This document shows positions 44,486 through 51,684 of a stretch of DNA of 62,177 nucleotides, piece after piece (within the stretch, counting starts at the first letter, position 1; each line of letters begins with the position of its first letter). The stretch is from an uncultured Afifella sp. (lineage in GTDB: Bacteria > Pseudomonadota > Alphaproteobacteria > Rhizobiales > Afifellaceae): contig CAMYKZ010000038.1 in the NCBI GenBank assembly GCA_947259045.1, positions 1-62,177 of the forward strand. Reading direction: 5' to 3'. Made by a program: the position numbers and the translations under genes. The notes beneath the pieces were generated by a model that saw only the letters and a list, made by a program, of their open reading frames with translations, was not told the DNA's origin and searched no databases.

Positions 44486-45682
44486 ATGAATATAAACGTA
44501 AAATATTTTGTCGCCGGCTTGCTCGCGCTAGGCGCTCTTCCGGCCCAGGCAGCATCCTGTGAGACCGGCAATTTCGCCGGCTGGCTCGACGGCGTGCGCC
44601 AGGAAGCCGCCAGCGCCGGCGTCTCGCGCGGCGCCATCAGTTCCGGCCTGAAGGGCATAACCTACGACAAACGGGTCATCAGCCGCGACCGTGCGCAGGG
44701 CGTCTTCTCGCAGTCTTTTCTGACATTTTCCGACAAGCTGGTTTCCAAGAACCGTCGCCAGCATGGCGCCAACCGGCTGAAGAAACATGCCAGCACCTTC
44801 AAACAGATTGAAAAGCAATATGGCGTTCCGGGCCCGGTGCTCGTTGCTTTCTGGGGGCTGGAAACGGATTTCGGCGCGTTTCAGGGTGATTTTCAGACGA
44901 TCCGATCGCTTGCGACCTTGGCCTATGACTGCCGCCGCCCGGAGCTTTTCCGGCCGCAACTGATCGCCGCCTTGCAGATCATCGATCGCGGTGATCTCTC
45001 GGCATCGGAGATGGTTGGCGCCTGGGCCGGCGAAATCGGCCAGTTGCAGTTCCTGCCCGGCGATTATATTGAAAGCGCTGTCGATTTTGACGGCGACGGT
45101 CGGCGGGATCTGAGAACCAGTGCGCCGGACGCGCTGGCGTCTGCCGCCAATGTCATTGCCAAACATGGCTGGCAGCGCGGCGGACTCTGGCTTGAAGAGG
45201 TCAGGGTGCCGGGGGAAATGGACTGGGCGCAGGCCGATCTGGCGATCCAGCACAGCCGGTCGCAATGGGCGCAATGGGGCGTACGCACGGCCGATGGCGG
45301 CAAGCTGAAAGCCGATAACACGCCGACATCCCTGCTTCTGCCGATGGGCCGCAAGGGCCCGGCCTTCCTGGCGCATCCGAATTTCCGCATCTATCTGGAA
45401 TGGAATGAATCGCTGGTCTACACGATCACGGCCGGTTATTTCGCCACCCGCCTCGCCGGAGCGCCGCCTGTCAGACGCGGCAATGCGCCAGACACGTTGA
45501 GCGGCGGCCAGACCAAGGAACTGCAGAATCTCCTGAAACGCCAGGGCTTCGATGTCGGCAAGGTCGATGGCATTGTCGGCGCCAAGACCCGTGCTGCCGT
45601 CAAGGAAATGCAGATCAAATACGGATTGCCCGCCGATTCCTATCCGACCGCGGATCTTCTGAGCCGGCTGCGGCGCGGTTAA
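44486..45682 (+). CDS. lytic murein transglycosylase (MltB family) with peptidoglycan-binding domain
   Basis: A 398-aa exported protein from ATG 44486 (GGGGAA site); a TTG five codons upstream is less likely. The signal peptide is YFVAGLLALGALPAQAASC; the cysteine at its end lacks a convincing lipobox, so it is probably soluble or loosely anchored. The catalytic SLT_2 domain spans about 30-320 with VLVAFWGLETDFGAFQGD near 122-139 (catalytic Glu in GLETDFG) and GAWAGEIGQLQFLPGDYI near 184. A C-terminal PG_binding_1 domain (about 335-398) has LQNLLKRQGFDVGKVDGIVG. It cleaves peptidoglycan glycan strands to 1,6-anhydro products. Confidence 0.92.
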   Translation: MNINVKYFVAGLLALGALPAQAASCETGNFAGWLDGVRQEAASAGVSRGAISSGLKGITYDKRVISRDRAQGVFSQSFLTFSDKLVSKNRRQHGANRLKKHASTFKQIEKQYGVPGPVLVAFWGLETDFGAFQGDFQTIRSLATLAYDCRRPELFRPQLIAALQIIDRGDLSASEMVGAWAGEIGQLQFLPGDYIESAVDFDGDGRRDLRTSAPDALASAANVIAKHGWQRGGLWLEEVRVPGEMDWAQADLAIQHSRSQWAQWGVRTADGGKLKADNTPTSLLLPMGRKGPAFLAHPNFRIYLEWNESLVYTITAGYFATRLAGAPPVRRGNAPDTLSGGQTKELQNLLKRQGFDVGKVDGIVGAKTRAAVKEMQIKYGLPADSYPTADLLSRLRRG

Positions 45683-45770
45683 ACAGGGATCGTTAAAATC
45701 CGAACGGATTTTCTAACGCCGATTTAGCCCTGATCTGCCATCACTTCTCCACTCGATTTGGGGGTTGAAG

Positions 45771-46070
45771 ATGGCAGCTCGGGGATACCGCACGGTTGGA
45801 AACGGCGACATTGCGCAAGCACCGGCAAGTGAGGCGGAACTGACCGGCGACATGTTTGTCCGCGGCGTCGCATTGGCGCTCAGGGCGCAATGGGAGGGCG
45901 AGGATCATTTTGCCGTCGCCGCATCGCATGTCGCCAATCCGGTCGCCAATCCTGTCGATGATCCCACAGGCGACTGGAGCGACTATCGCGCCGAAAGCGA
46001 GGCCGTGATTCTCACCTATCTGGACATGCTGAAAAATCAGGGATTCCGGATCGTTCGCGATCTTTCCTGA
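45771..46070 (+). CDS. small protein of unknown function
   Basis: A 99-aa soluble protein from ATG 45771, with GGGGG 6 nt upstream; a TTG two codons earlier is possible. It is acidic, with MFVRGVALALRAQWEGEDHF near 29 and an ESEAVILTYLDMLKNQGFR helix near 74. There is no signal peptide, metal motif or recognised family. It is 88 nt after the transglycosylase and convergent with the YeeE/SoxT gene, 10 nt apart. Confidence 0.6.
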   Translation: MAARGYRTVGNGDIAQAPASEAELTGDMFVRGVALALRAQWEGEDHFAVAASHVANPVANPVDDPTGDWSDYRAESEAVILTYLDMLKNQGFRIVRDLS

Positions 46071-46080
46071 ACGTATCCGT

Positions 46081-47169
46081 TCAGTTTCCCAACCGCCATC
46101 GCGTCAAATTCCGCAGCGCGTCGCCCACTGTTCCCTCCACAAGATACATCAGGCCGAGCCAGGCGCCGGCAAAGATCGACGCCAGCACGACCGGCGCCGA
46201 CAAAGCCAGCACGGAGACTGCCGACAGGCCCTGGCCGACGGTGCAGCCGAGCGCCAGCAATCCGCCGGTCCCCATCAGAAATCCGCCGAAGATCTGCCGC
46301 TTCAGTTCCCGCGCATCGTCACAGGCCTCCCAGCGGAATTCGCCCTTCGCCAGTGAGCCGATGGCCGAGCCGGCGATCACGCCAAGCGTTGCGCCGATGC
46401 CGAAATTGATCGACGCACCTGTAAAGGTCATCAGATAGACCAACGTGTCGCCGAGCGGGCGCACAAAGGTGTAGGAGACCAGTCGCTGCTGATCGAACGG
46501 ATCATTGCCGACAGTGCCGGTTGCAAACCAGCCGAGCACGATCATCAGCCCGACGCCTGCGCCGGCGATGACCGGCCGCGGGGCGTTGCGAAAATCAGGA
46601 TCCTTGAAACACCAGATCGCCAGCATTGCAGCGACGGCAAGCGGTGCAATACGGGCAAATGACAGTCCGGTGAGATCTTGCGCAAGGGCCGGCAGGCTTT
46701 GCTGCGCGGGAAGCGAAAAGGCCAGCGGCTCCAGCCAGCTTACGCGCGCAAAAGCGGTCAGGCCGCCCGACGCCATATAGGCGGAAACGCCGATGACCAG
46801 AACAATTACCAGAGATTTCAGGTCGCCACCGCCAACCCGGGCAAGCGCGCCATAACCGCATGTGCCGACAAGCGCCATGCCGACGCCGAACATCAGCCCG
46901 CCGGCAACCAGTGACGGCAGGTTGATCGTGCTGGCGAGATAAAACGAGTTTTCGATCTGGATGAAGCCGCCGGCATCCAGCGCCCATGTCCCGGTTATCG
47001 CTACCGCCATGGCCAGCGCCCAGCTGCGCAACCGTTTCAGATCGCCGGAAAAGATGGCATCCTCAATCGCTCCAAGCGTACAGAAGCGGCCGATGCGGGC
47101 GGCAAGGCCCAGGCCGATGCCGCCGGAAAATCCGATCATGGCGACGAGCAGACCCGTCGAGACGTTCAT
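46081..47169 (-). CDS. soxT: YeeE/YedE-family sulfur-compound transporter, SoxT-like
   Basis: A 362-aa membrane protein with about nine to ten helices and the two conserved YeeE cysteine motifs: RIGRFCTLGAIEDA near 25-38 and LALGCTVGQGLS near 306-317, plus GTCGYGALARVGGGD near 103. Members pass thiosulfate or similar sulfane compounds through the membrane via these cysteines. Its position as the third gene of soxS-sqrR-soxT, divergent from soxXYZAB, supports a SoxT role in importing or sensing sulfur compounds for the repressor. It is 70 nt after the ArsR gene. Confidence 0.85.
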   Translation of the reverse strand: MNVSTGLLVAMIGFSGGIGLGLAARIGRFCTLGAIEDAIFSGDLKRLRSWALAMAVAITGTWALDAGGFIQIENSFYLASTINLPSLVAGGLMFGVGMALVGTCGYGALARVGGGDLKSLVIVLVIGVSAYMASGGLTAFARVSWLEPLAFSLPAQQSLPALAQDLTGLSFARIAPLAVAAMLAIWCFKDPDFRNAPRPVIAGAGVGLMIVLGWFATGTVGNDPFDQQRLVSYTFVRPLGDTLVYLMTFTGASINFGIGATLGVIAGSAIGSLAKGEFRWEACDDARELKRQIFGGFLMGTGGLLALGCTVGQGLSAVSVLALSAPVVLASIFAGAWLGLMYLVEGTVGDALRNLTRWRLGN

Positions 47170-47239
47170 CCGGTTATTCTCCCTGATACCAGATCATGAT
47201 ATCGCGCGCCGGCCCGTTCCGGGTCTTCCACGCGCCAAG

Positions 47240-47581
47240 TCAGTTCGCCTGATCGTCCTTGGGACAGAACAGGTCGTAGATCACCTCGATGACCCGCCGC
47301 GCTTTGTCGCTGTTCAGACTGTAATAGATCGCCTTGCCGTCGCGCCGTGTATCGACGAGCCCTTCCAGCCGCAGCCGGGCGAGTTGTTGCGAGACGGTCG
47401 GCTGGCGCAGGCTGAGCAGGTCCTCCAGCTGTTTGACGGATTTTTCACCGTCAACCAGATAACACAGGATCATCAGCCGCGCTTCGTGCGCCAGCACCTT
47501 CAGGAAAACACTCGCTTCGCGCGCGGCTTCGCCCATCTGGTCGAGTTTTTCTTCGGTCAGTTCGATATCGGAAAGGGCCAT
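47240..47581 (-). CDS. ArsR-family persulfide-sensing repressor (SqrR/BigR/SoxR type)
   Basis: A 113-aa winged-helix repressor from ATG 47581, 1 nt after the soxS stop. The recognition helix is in LSLRQPTVSQQLARLRLEGL near 56-75. Two cysteines, Cys40 (RLMILCYL) and Cys106 (YDLFCPKDD), sit where SqrR of Rhodobacter has its sensing pair Cys41 and Cys107. There is no ArsR-type metal box. Formation of a polysulfide bridge between them releases DNA in the known proteins. ATTC-N8-GAAT-like palindromes occur before soxS, soxX and soxC, consistent with control of the whole locus. In sox literature such genes are also called soxR. Confidence 0.9.
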   Translation of the reverse strand: MALSDIELTEEKLDQMGEAAREASVFLKVLAHEARLMILCYLVDGEKSVKQLEDLLSLRQPTVSQQLARLRLEGLVDTRRDGKAIYYSLNSDKARRVIEVIYDLFCPKDDQAN

Positions 47582-47582
47582 G

Positions 47583-47993
47583 TCAGCTTTCTTGTTGCGG
47601 CATTGAAGACGGATTTCCCCCGCCGTCAGGTTGCAATTGTTCAATCATCCGGGCCAGCAGGCCCCAGAAAAAGTCTTCGCCGGGATATCCGCGGATCCGG
47701 CCGATTTCCCGGCCCTCTTCAATCAGCACGAATGTCGGCGTGAACCGCCCCGGCGCAATATGTTTCAGGTCGTCGGGCAGCGGGTCGAAAATATCCACCC
47801 GCCGCAACGGCGCGCGCTTGCCCTCTGCGGTTTTCGGGTAGATCGGGCCGATGTCCCGGTGCCAGATTTCGCACCATTCGCACGCTTGCTGCTCGAACAT
47901 GACAAGCTCCGCCGCCCGCCCGGGCAGCGTTACAATCGTCAGCCAGATCGCGCAGGCGCAAAGGCTGGAAAGGGCAAATCGGTACAGGCGCAC
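47583..47993 (-). CDS. soxS: thioredoxin-like protein SoxS
   Basis: A 136-aa exported thioredoxin-fold protein with a GTG start. A signal/anchor (FALSSLCACAIWLTIVTLPG) is followed by ELVMFEQQACEWCEIWHRDI, with the redox pair Cys38-x-x-Cys41, and RFTPTFVLIEEGREIGRIRGYPGE containing the cis-Pro region (TPTF). SoxS in Paracoccus reduces SoxY to keep its carrier cysteine usable. It is the first gene of the minus-strand operon, with a candidate repressor site 42-61 nt upstream of its start. Confidence 0.88.
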   Translation of the reverse strand: MRLYRFALSSLCACAIWLTIVTLPGRAAELVMFEQQACEWCEIWHRDIGPIYPKTAEGKRAPLRRVDIFDPLPDDLKHIAPGRFTPTFVLIEEGREIGRIRGYPGEDFFWGLLARMIEQLQPDGGGNPSSMPQQES

Positions 47994-48034
47994 AGGCTGC
48001 TCCGTCAGACAGCAAAATCATCATTCATGTTCTG

Positions 48035-48054
48035 ATATACAGATGTGTGAATAT
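48035..48054. promoter_or_regulatory. candidate SqrR-type operator upstream of soxS
   Basis: ATATAC, eight bases, GAATAT. This matches 11 of 12 arm positions of the perfect ATATTC-N8-GAATAT site before soxC. It lies in the AT-rich promoter region of soxS (start 47993) and 74 nt before the divergent 57-codon ORF at 48129. Binding by the ArsR repressor encoded in the soxS operon would give autoregulation. The consensus ATTC-N8-GAAT is as I recall it for Rhodobacter SqrR. Confidence 0.6.
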
Positions 48055-48128
48055 AAATTCCAGTCGTGAGACAGTCAGGAGCTTTGGGGGGAGGCAGAGT
48101 GATGCGGCAATTAGGGGAGGGAGCAAGC

Positions 48129-48302
48129 ATGAAAAATACCGATAAAGTGATCCTGCCGGTATGGGCAGTCACTATTTGTTCCAGCCTGGTTCTCAAATAT
48201 TGCTGGCAGCGCCGCCGAAACATCCAAGCCATCGGTTCGAGATTGCCTGGCCCACCCGAAACAACCAAATTATTCGGGGTAAACGTTGCCGGAAGACGGT
48301 GA
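48129..48302 (+). CDS. small single-span membrane protein, possible remnant
   Basis: A 57-aa ORF with a strong GGGAGGGAG ribosome site 6 nt before the ATG. It has one hydrophobic helix (ILPVWAVTICSSLVLKY), a basic turn WQRRR and then RLPGPP. This anchor, basic and proline-rich layout resembles the N-terminus of microsomal-type cytochrome P450, but the frame ends after about 15 more residues and no P450 core follows. It could be a real small protein or the 5' stub of a lost gene. It is divergent from soxS and convergent with the 172-aa gene. Confidence 0.45.
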   Translation: MKNTDKVILPVWAVTICSSLVLKYCWQRRRNIQAIGSRLPGPPETTKLFGVNVAGRR

Positions 48303-48340
48303 CAGCCAACAGGAATGAACATCAACCGACAACAGACGGA

Positions 48341-48359
48341 CGCCCCGAAATCCGGGGCG
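48341..48359. terminator. hairpin between convergent small genes
   Basis: CGCCCCG and CGGGGCG form a perfect 7-bp stem with a 5-nt loop, lying between the 57-aa ORF (ends 48302) and the 172-aa gene (ends 48384). No T-run is present on either strand. The location suggests a shared transcription end. Confidence 0.4.
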
Positions 48360-48383
48360 GCCCTGTGGTTAATTCGTCCTGGC

Positions 48384-48902
48384 TCAGCGTCCGGCCAGCC
48401 GTGCTCTTGCCTTCTTGCAGTTCGCCTTGAACTGTTTCACCTTGGCCTTACGGAATTCAAGGTCGCGCTTGGAGAACTTGGTGTCTCTTCCCAATTTCCT
48501 GTCGCGCGCCAGGTTGGCTTTGGCGGCTTTTACCAAGGCCTTCCATTCTGCGACGCGCTTGCATTGGCTGCGCGCCCAGTTGTTGTCGGTCCAGCCGTCA
48601 ATCGCAACGTCGGTGCGGATGTCGGCGCGGGTATCGTTCTTGGGTCCCTTGTGCCGCGGGGCGCTCTGGGCCGGCGTGGCGTTGGCCATTACACCGAGCA
48701 GCAAAAGGCCAAGTCCGACTGCGACCTCAGCGTCCGCATTGCCATGGCCGCGACGATGGCGTTTGTGGATACCCTGCCGCCGCTCCTGATTGCCAAGCGT
48801 GCGCTCATTGGCCTGGACCGTGCCGGTATTGGCAAATGAGGCTGACATCAAAATGGCTACAGCCATGGTGGCAGAAATCGTTCGACGGATAGTGTTTGTC
48901 AT
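48384..48902 (-). CDS. exported basic protein of unknown function
   Basis: A 172-aa protein with a signal peptide (ISATMAVAILMSASFANTGT). A hydrophobic AVGLGLLLLGVMANATPAQS near 61-80 looks like a second segment, and the C-terminus is very basic (ARDRKLGRDTKFSKRDLEFR, then KANCKKARARLAG), with two cysteines about 47 residues apart. No family is recognised. It separates the soxS operon from soxX, with its start 280 nt upstream of soxX on the opposite strand. Whether it belongs to sulfur oxidation is unknown. Confidence 0.6.
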   Translation of the reverse strand: MTNTIRRTISATMAVAILMSASFANTGTVQANERTLGNQERRQGIHKRHRRGHGNADAEVAVGLGLLLLGVMANATPAQSAPRHKGPKNDTRADIRTDVAIDGWTDNNWARSQCKRVAEWKALVKAAKANLARDRKLGRDTKFSKRDLEFRKAKVKQFKANCKKARARLAGR

Positions 48903-49068
48903 CGGTTCTCTCCGTTGCTGAAATGCCGCATCATGATTTGGGTTGACAAAGTACGTCTACGACCAGTGCCCTGAACTCAGGCTGAGCGATGCGTTCATCC
49001 GCCGTTCATTTTGCCCACCGGAGTAAATTCACTGGGTGTTTGAATGCATGTCCGGCGAAAACAGAAAC

Positions 49069-49088
49069 ATATTCACAAAATTGCATTT
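49069..49088. promoter_or_regulatory. weak candidate SqrR-type operator upstream of soxX
   Basis: ATATTC, eight bases, GCATTT: a perfect left arm and 4 of 6 in the right arm, 95 nt before the soxX ATG. A second pair with longer spacing (ATTC, 11 bases, GAAT at 49027-49045) lies just upstream. Together they are suggestive, but weaker than the soxC site. Confidence 0.4.
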
Positions 49089-49182
49089 ATCTATTGATTG
49101 TTCGCCGCTGGCCGGATACCGTTTTGCAAAAGAACGGCTCGGCAGACAAGAACGGGCCAACAGGTGAAGAGGGAAACGCTGG

Positions 49183-49647
49183 ATGAAAACTGCTTTCAGG
49201 ATCATGACAATCGTCGCAATCGCCGGTTTTGCGGGCCTTGCGGGCGCTGAAACCGTTGCGCCCGACAATGTCATGTTCGACGGTGACAATGCGGTCGCTA
49301 AGTCGCTGACCGGCGGCGCCGGCGATGCGGCGACAGGCCGCAAGCTGTTTGCCGACCGCAAGCTCGGCAATTGCCTGGCCTGCCACGCCAATGCCGATCA
49401 GAACGACCAGCCTTTCCATGGCGAGGTCGGGCCGCCGCTCGATGGTGCCGCCGACCGCTGGTCGCCTGAGGAATTGCGCGCCATTCTGGTCAATTCGAAA
49501 AAGGTGTTCGGCGAACAGACGATCATGCCGTCGTTTTACCGCAAGACAAACGGCGCGCGGACCATGGAAAAATTCCAGGACAAGACGATATTGTCGGCAG
49601 AACAGGTTGAAGACGTGCTCGCCTATCTGTTGACGCTGAAAGAATAG
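49183..49647 (+). CDS. soxX: sulfur oxidation c-type cytochrome SoxX
   Basis: A 154-aa periplasmic monoheme cytochrome with signal peptide (IVAIAGFAGLAGAE). The heme motif is CLACH at 64-68, and the likely axial Met is in TIMPSFYR near 119. KTNGARTMEKFQDKTILSAEQVEDV at the C-terminus is typical of SoxX. With SoxA it forms SoxXA, which couples thiosulfate to the SoxY cysteine. It begins the plus-strand soxXYZAB run. Confidence 0.95.
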   Translation: MKTAFRIMTIVAIAGFAGLAGAETVAPDNVMFDGDNAVAKSLTGGAGDAATGRKLFADRKLGNCLACHANADQNDQPFHGEVGPPLDGAADRWSPEELRAILVNSKKVFGEQTIMPSFYRKTNGARTMEKFQDKTILSAEQVEDVLAYLLTLKE

Positions 49648-49778
49648 CAGTCACCGGAAACGGATGGTCTGGAAAACCCAGCGGTCTTGGAAAACACGGC
49701 GGACCGGCAAAGTGCAGCGGGCTGAGAACGTGAATACCCCCGCTTTGAGACATCAGCCCCAATGAGAATACAGGAGAT

Positions 49779-50252
49779 ATGATGATGAAACTGACACGGC
49801 GCGACACGTTCAAACTGGGCGCGGGAGCTGTTGCTCTTGCAGTCGGTGCGACGTACGGCCAGTTCGCACAGACAGCGATGGCCGCGGCCAATGATGAAGT
49901 CGACAAGCTGATCATGGAATTTTCCGGCGGCAAGACGCCGGAGACCGGCAAGGTCAGCCTCGAAGCCCCGGAAATCGCCGAAAACGGCAATACGGTTCCG
50001 GTCGGCGTTTCGGTGGAAAGCGAAATGACGGCAGACAATTACGTCCAGTCGGTGATGATTCTGGCGACCGGCAATCCAAGGCCGGGCGTCGCGACATTCC
50101 ATTTCTCGCCGCTCAGCGGTGAGGCCGTGGCATCGACACGCATGCGCCTTGCCAAGACCCAGAACGTCATTGCGGTCGCCAGGATGAGTGACGGCTCGGT
50201 GTTTATGGATACGAAGGAAGTCAAGGTCACCATCGGCGGCTGTGGCGGCTGA
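49779..50252 (+). CDS. soxY: thiosulfate oxidation carrier protein SoxY
   Basis: A 157-aa Tat-exported protein. The first of three consecutive ATGs is used here; the second or third (49782, 49785) has better spacing to AGGAG. The twin-arginine signal is LTRRDTFKLGAGAVALAVG. The sequence ends with KVTIGGCGG, whose cysteine is the swinging arm that carries sulfur intermediates between Sox enzymes. It lies 131 nt after soxX and 25 nt before soxZ, its partner. Confidence 0.96.
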   Translation: MMMKLTRRDTFKLGAGAVALAVGATYGQFAQTAMAAANDEVDKLIMEFSGGKTPETGKVSLEAPEIAENGNTVPVGVSVESEMTADNYVQSVMILATGNPRPGVATFHFSPLSGEAVASTRMRLAKTQNVIAVARMSDGSVFMDTKEVKVTIGGCGG

Positions 50253-50277
50253 ACGGCAGACAACAGGAGACGGACAG

Positions 50278-50604
50278 ATGGCAAACGCCAAACCCCGGGT
50301 CAAAGTACCCAAGACGGCATCCAAGGATGAAGTCATTACCATCAAGACTCTGATCAGCCACACAATGGAATCCGGTCAGCGCAAGGACAAGGACGGAAAT
50401 GTGATTCCCCGTTCCATCATCAACAAGTTCACCTGTGAATTTAACGGCCAAATGGTCTTTGCGACCGATATCGAGCCGGCCGTATCGGCCAATCCGTATT
50501 TTCAATTCAACGTGAAAGTTCCGGAATCCGGCACCTTCAAATTTACCTGGCTGGATGATGACGGCTCGGTCTACGAGGCGGAAAAAACCATTACGGTTCA
50601 ATAA
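50278..50604 (+). CDS. soxZ: thiosulfate oxidation carrier complex protein SoxZ
   Basis: A 108-aa protein from ATG 50278 with AGGAGA upstream, preferred over a longer frame through the end of soxY. It is an Ig-like beta-sandwich partner of SoxY without a signal peptide, exported by hitch-hiking on SoxY. It has LISHTMESGQRKDKDGN near 26, the FTCEFNGQ strand and the terminal TFKFTWLDDDGSVYEAEKTI region. Confidence 0.95.
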   Translation: MANAKPRVKVPKTASKDEVITIKTLISHTMESGQRKDKDGNVIPRSIINKFTCEFNGQMVFATDIEPAVSANPYFQFNVKVPESGTFKFTWLDDDGSVYEAEKTITVQ

Positions 50605-50649
50605 GATAATGGCCCTTCCAAAATGAAAACGGGCCGGGAGGATGCACGG

Positions 50650-51504
50650 ATGAAGGCAACAATACGCAGTGGCGCTTATATCGTTGCGCTGGTGGCGGCC
50701 GGGCTGACGGCCCAGGCGGCAATCGCCCAGGACGGTTCGTTCCTGATCAATGAAGAGACGAAGATCGTCACAAAGGTGAAGGCGCCGGACGGCTTCCCGG
50801 TCGATGAGATCATCTCCGGCTGGGAATTCCGCGATCCGGCGACCCAGGGACTGGAAAAGGACGATTTCGAAAACCCCGGCTTCATTTTTGTCGAACAGGG
50901 CGAGGAATTGTGGAGCACGGTGGAGGGATCGGAAGGCAAATCCTGCCAGACCTGCCACAATGATGCCGCCGACAGCATGAAGGGCGTACGTGCCGCGATG
51001 CCGAAATGGAGCGATGCCAAGGGCAAACCGCAGGCGCTGGAGCACACCATCAACACCTGCCGCACGGAACGCATGGGCGCGGAAGAGTGGAAATGGGAAT
51101 CCAGCCAGATGCTGTCGATGACCGCCTATGTCGGTCTGCAGTCGCGCGGCATGCCGGTCAACGTCCAGACCGACGGGCCGATGCAGCAATCGTGGGAACG
51201 CGGCAAGGAACTCTATTATACCCGCGTCGGCCAGCTCGACATGGCCTGTTCCAATTGCCACGAGGACAATTACGGCAATATGATTCGCGCCGACCATTTG
51301 AGCCAGGGCCAGATCAACGGTTTCCCTGTCTACCGGCTGAAGTGGCAGAAGGTCGGTTCCATCCACCGCCGTTTCAAGGGCTGCATGGAAAATATCCGGG
51401 CGACACCCTACAAGCGCGGCTCCGACGAGTTCACCGCTCTTGAGCTTTATGTCGCATCGCGCGGCCAGGGCCTGTCGGTGGAGACGCCGGCCGTCCGCAA
51501 CTGA
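50650..51504 (+). CDS. soxA: sulfur oxidation c-type cytochrome SoxA, diheme
   Basis: A 284-aa periplasmic cytochrome from ATG 50650 (GGGAGG site), signal peptide ending AAIAQ near 27. It has two CxxCH heme sites, CQTCH at 99-103 and CSNCH at 200-204, so it is the diheme type. Cys137 (NTCRTERMG) is a likely axial ligand of the first heme. Cys245 in KGCMENIRA is the active-site cysteine ligand that is persulfidated in known SoxA. It acts with SoxX. Confidence 0.95.
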   Translation: MKATIRSGAYIVALVAAGLTAQAAIAQDGSFLINEETKIVTKVKAPDGFPVDEIISGWEFRDPATQGLEKDDFENPGFIFVEQGEELWSTVEGSEGKSCQTCHNDAADSMKGVRAAMPKWSDAKGKPQALEHTINTCRTERMGAEEWKWESSQMLSMTAYVGLQSRGMPVNVQTDGPMQQSWERGKELYYTRVGQLDMACSNCHEDNYGNMIRADHLSQGQINGFPVYRLKWQKVGSIHRRFKGCMENIRATPYKRGSDEFTALELYVASRGQGLSVETPAVRN

Positions 51505-51528
51505 TCTGTCGCGGATCGATTGACAAAG

Positions 51529-51549
51529 CGGGCCGCTTGATGCGGCCCG
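51529..51549 (+). terminator. hairpin between soxA and soxB
   Basis: CGGGCCGC and GCGGCCCG make a perfect 8-bp stem with a 5-nt loop, 25 nt after the soxA stop. It is followed by GTTAAAT, not a T-run. Readthrough to soxB is likely; the hairpin may set the ratio or protect the upstream message. Confidence 0.45.
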
Positions 51550-51684
51550 GTTAAATGCCCGCTCGACGCGGCAACGCCGTCGTTCGAAGAGCGACACGAA
51601 CTGAGCGGCGCCGGCGGATTCCAGATTGTCACCGGTGCATGACCTGCAGTTTTTGCAACCGATGATCCGAACAGGACTTCTCCA

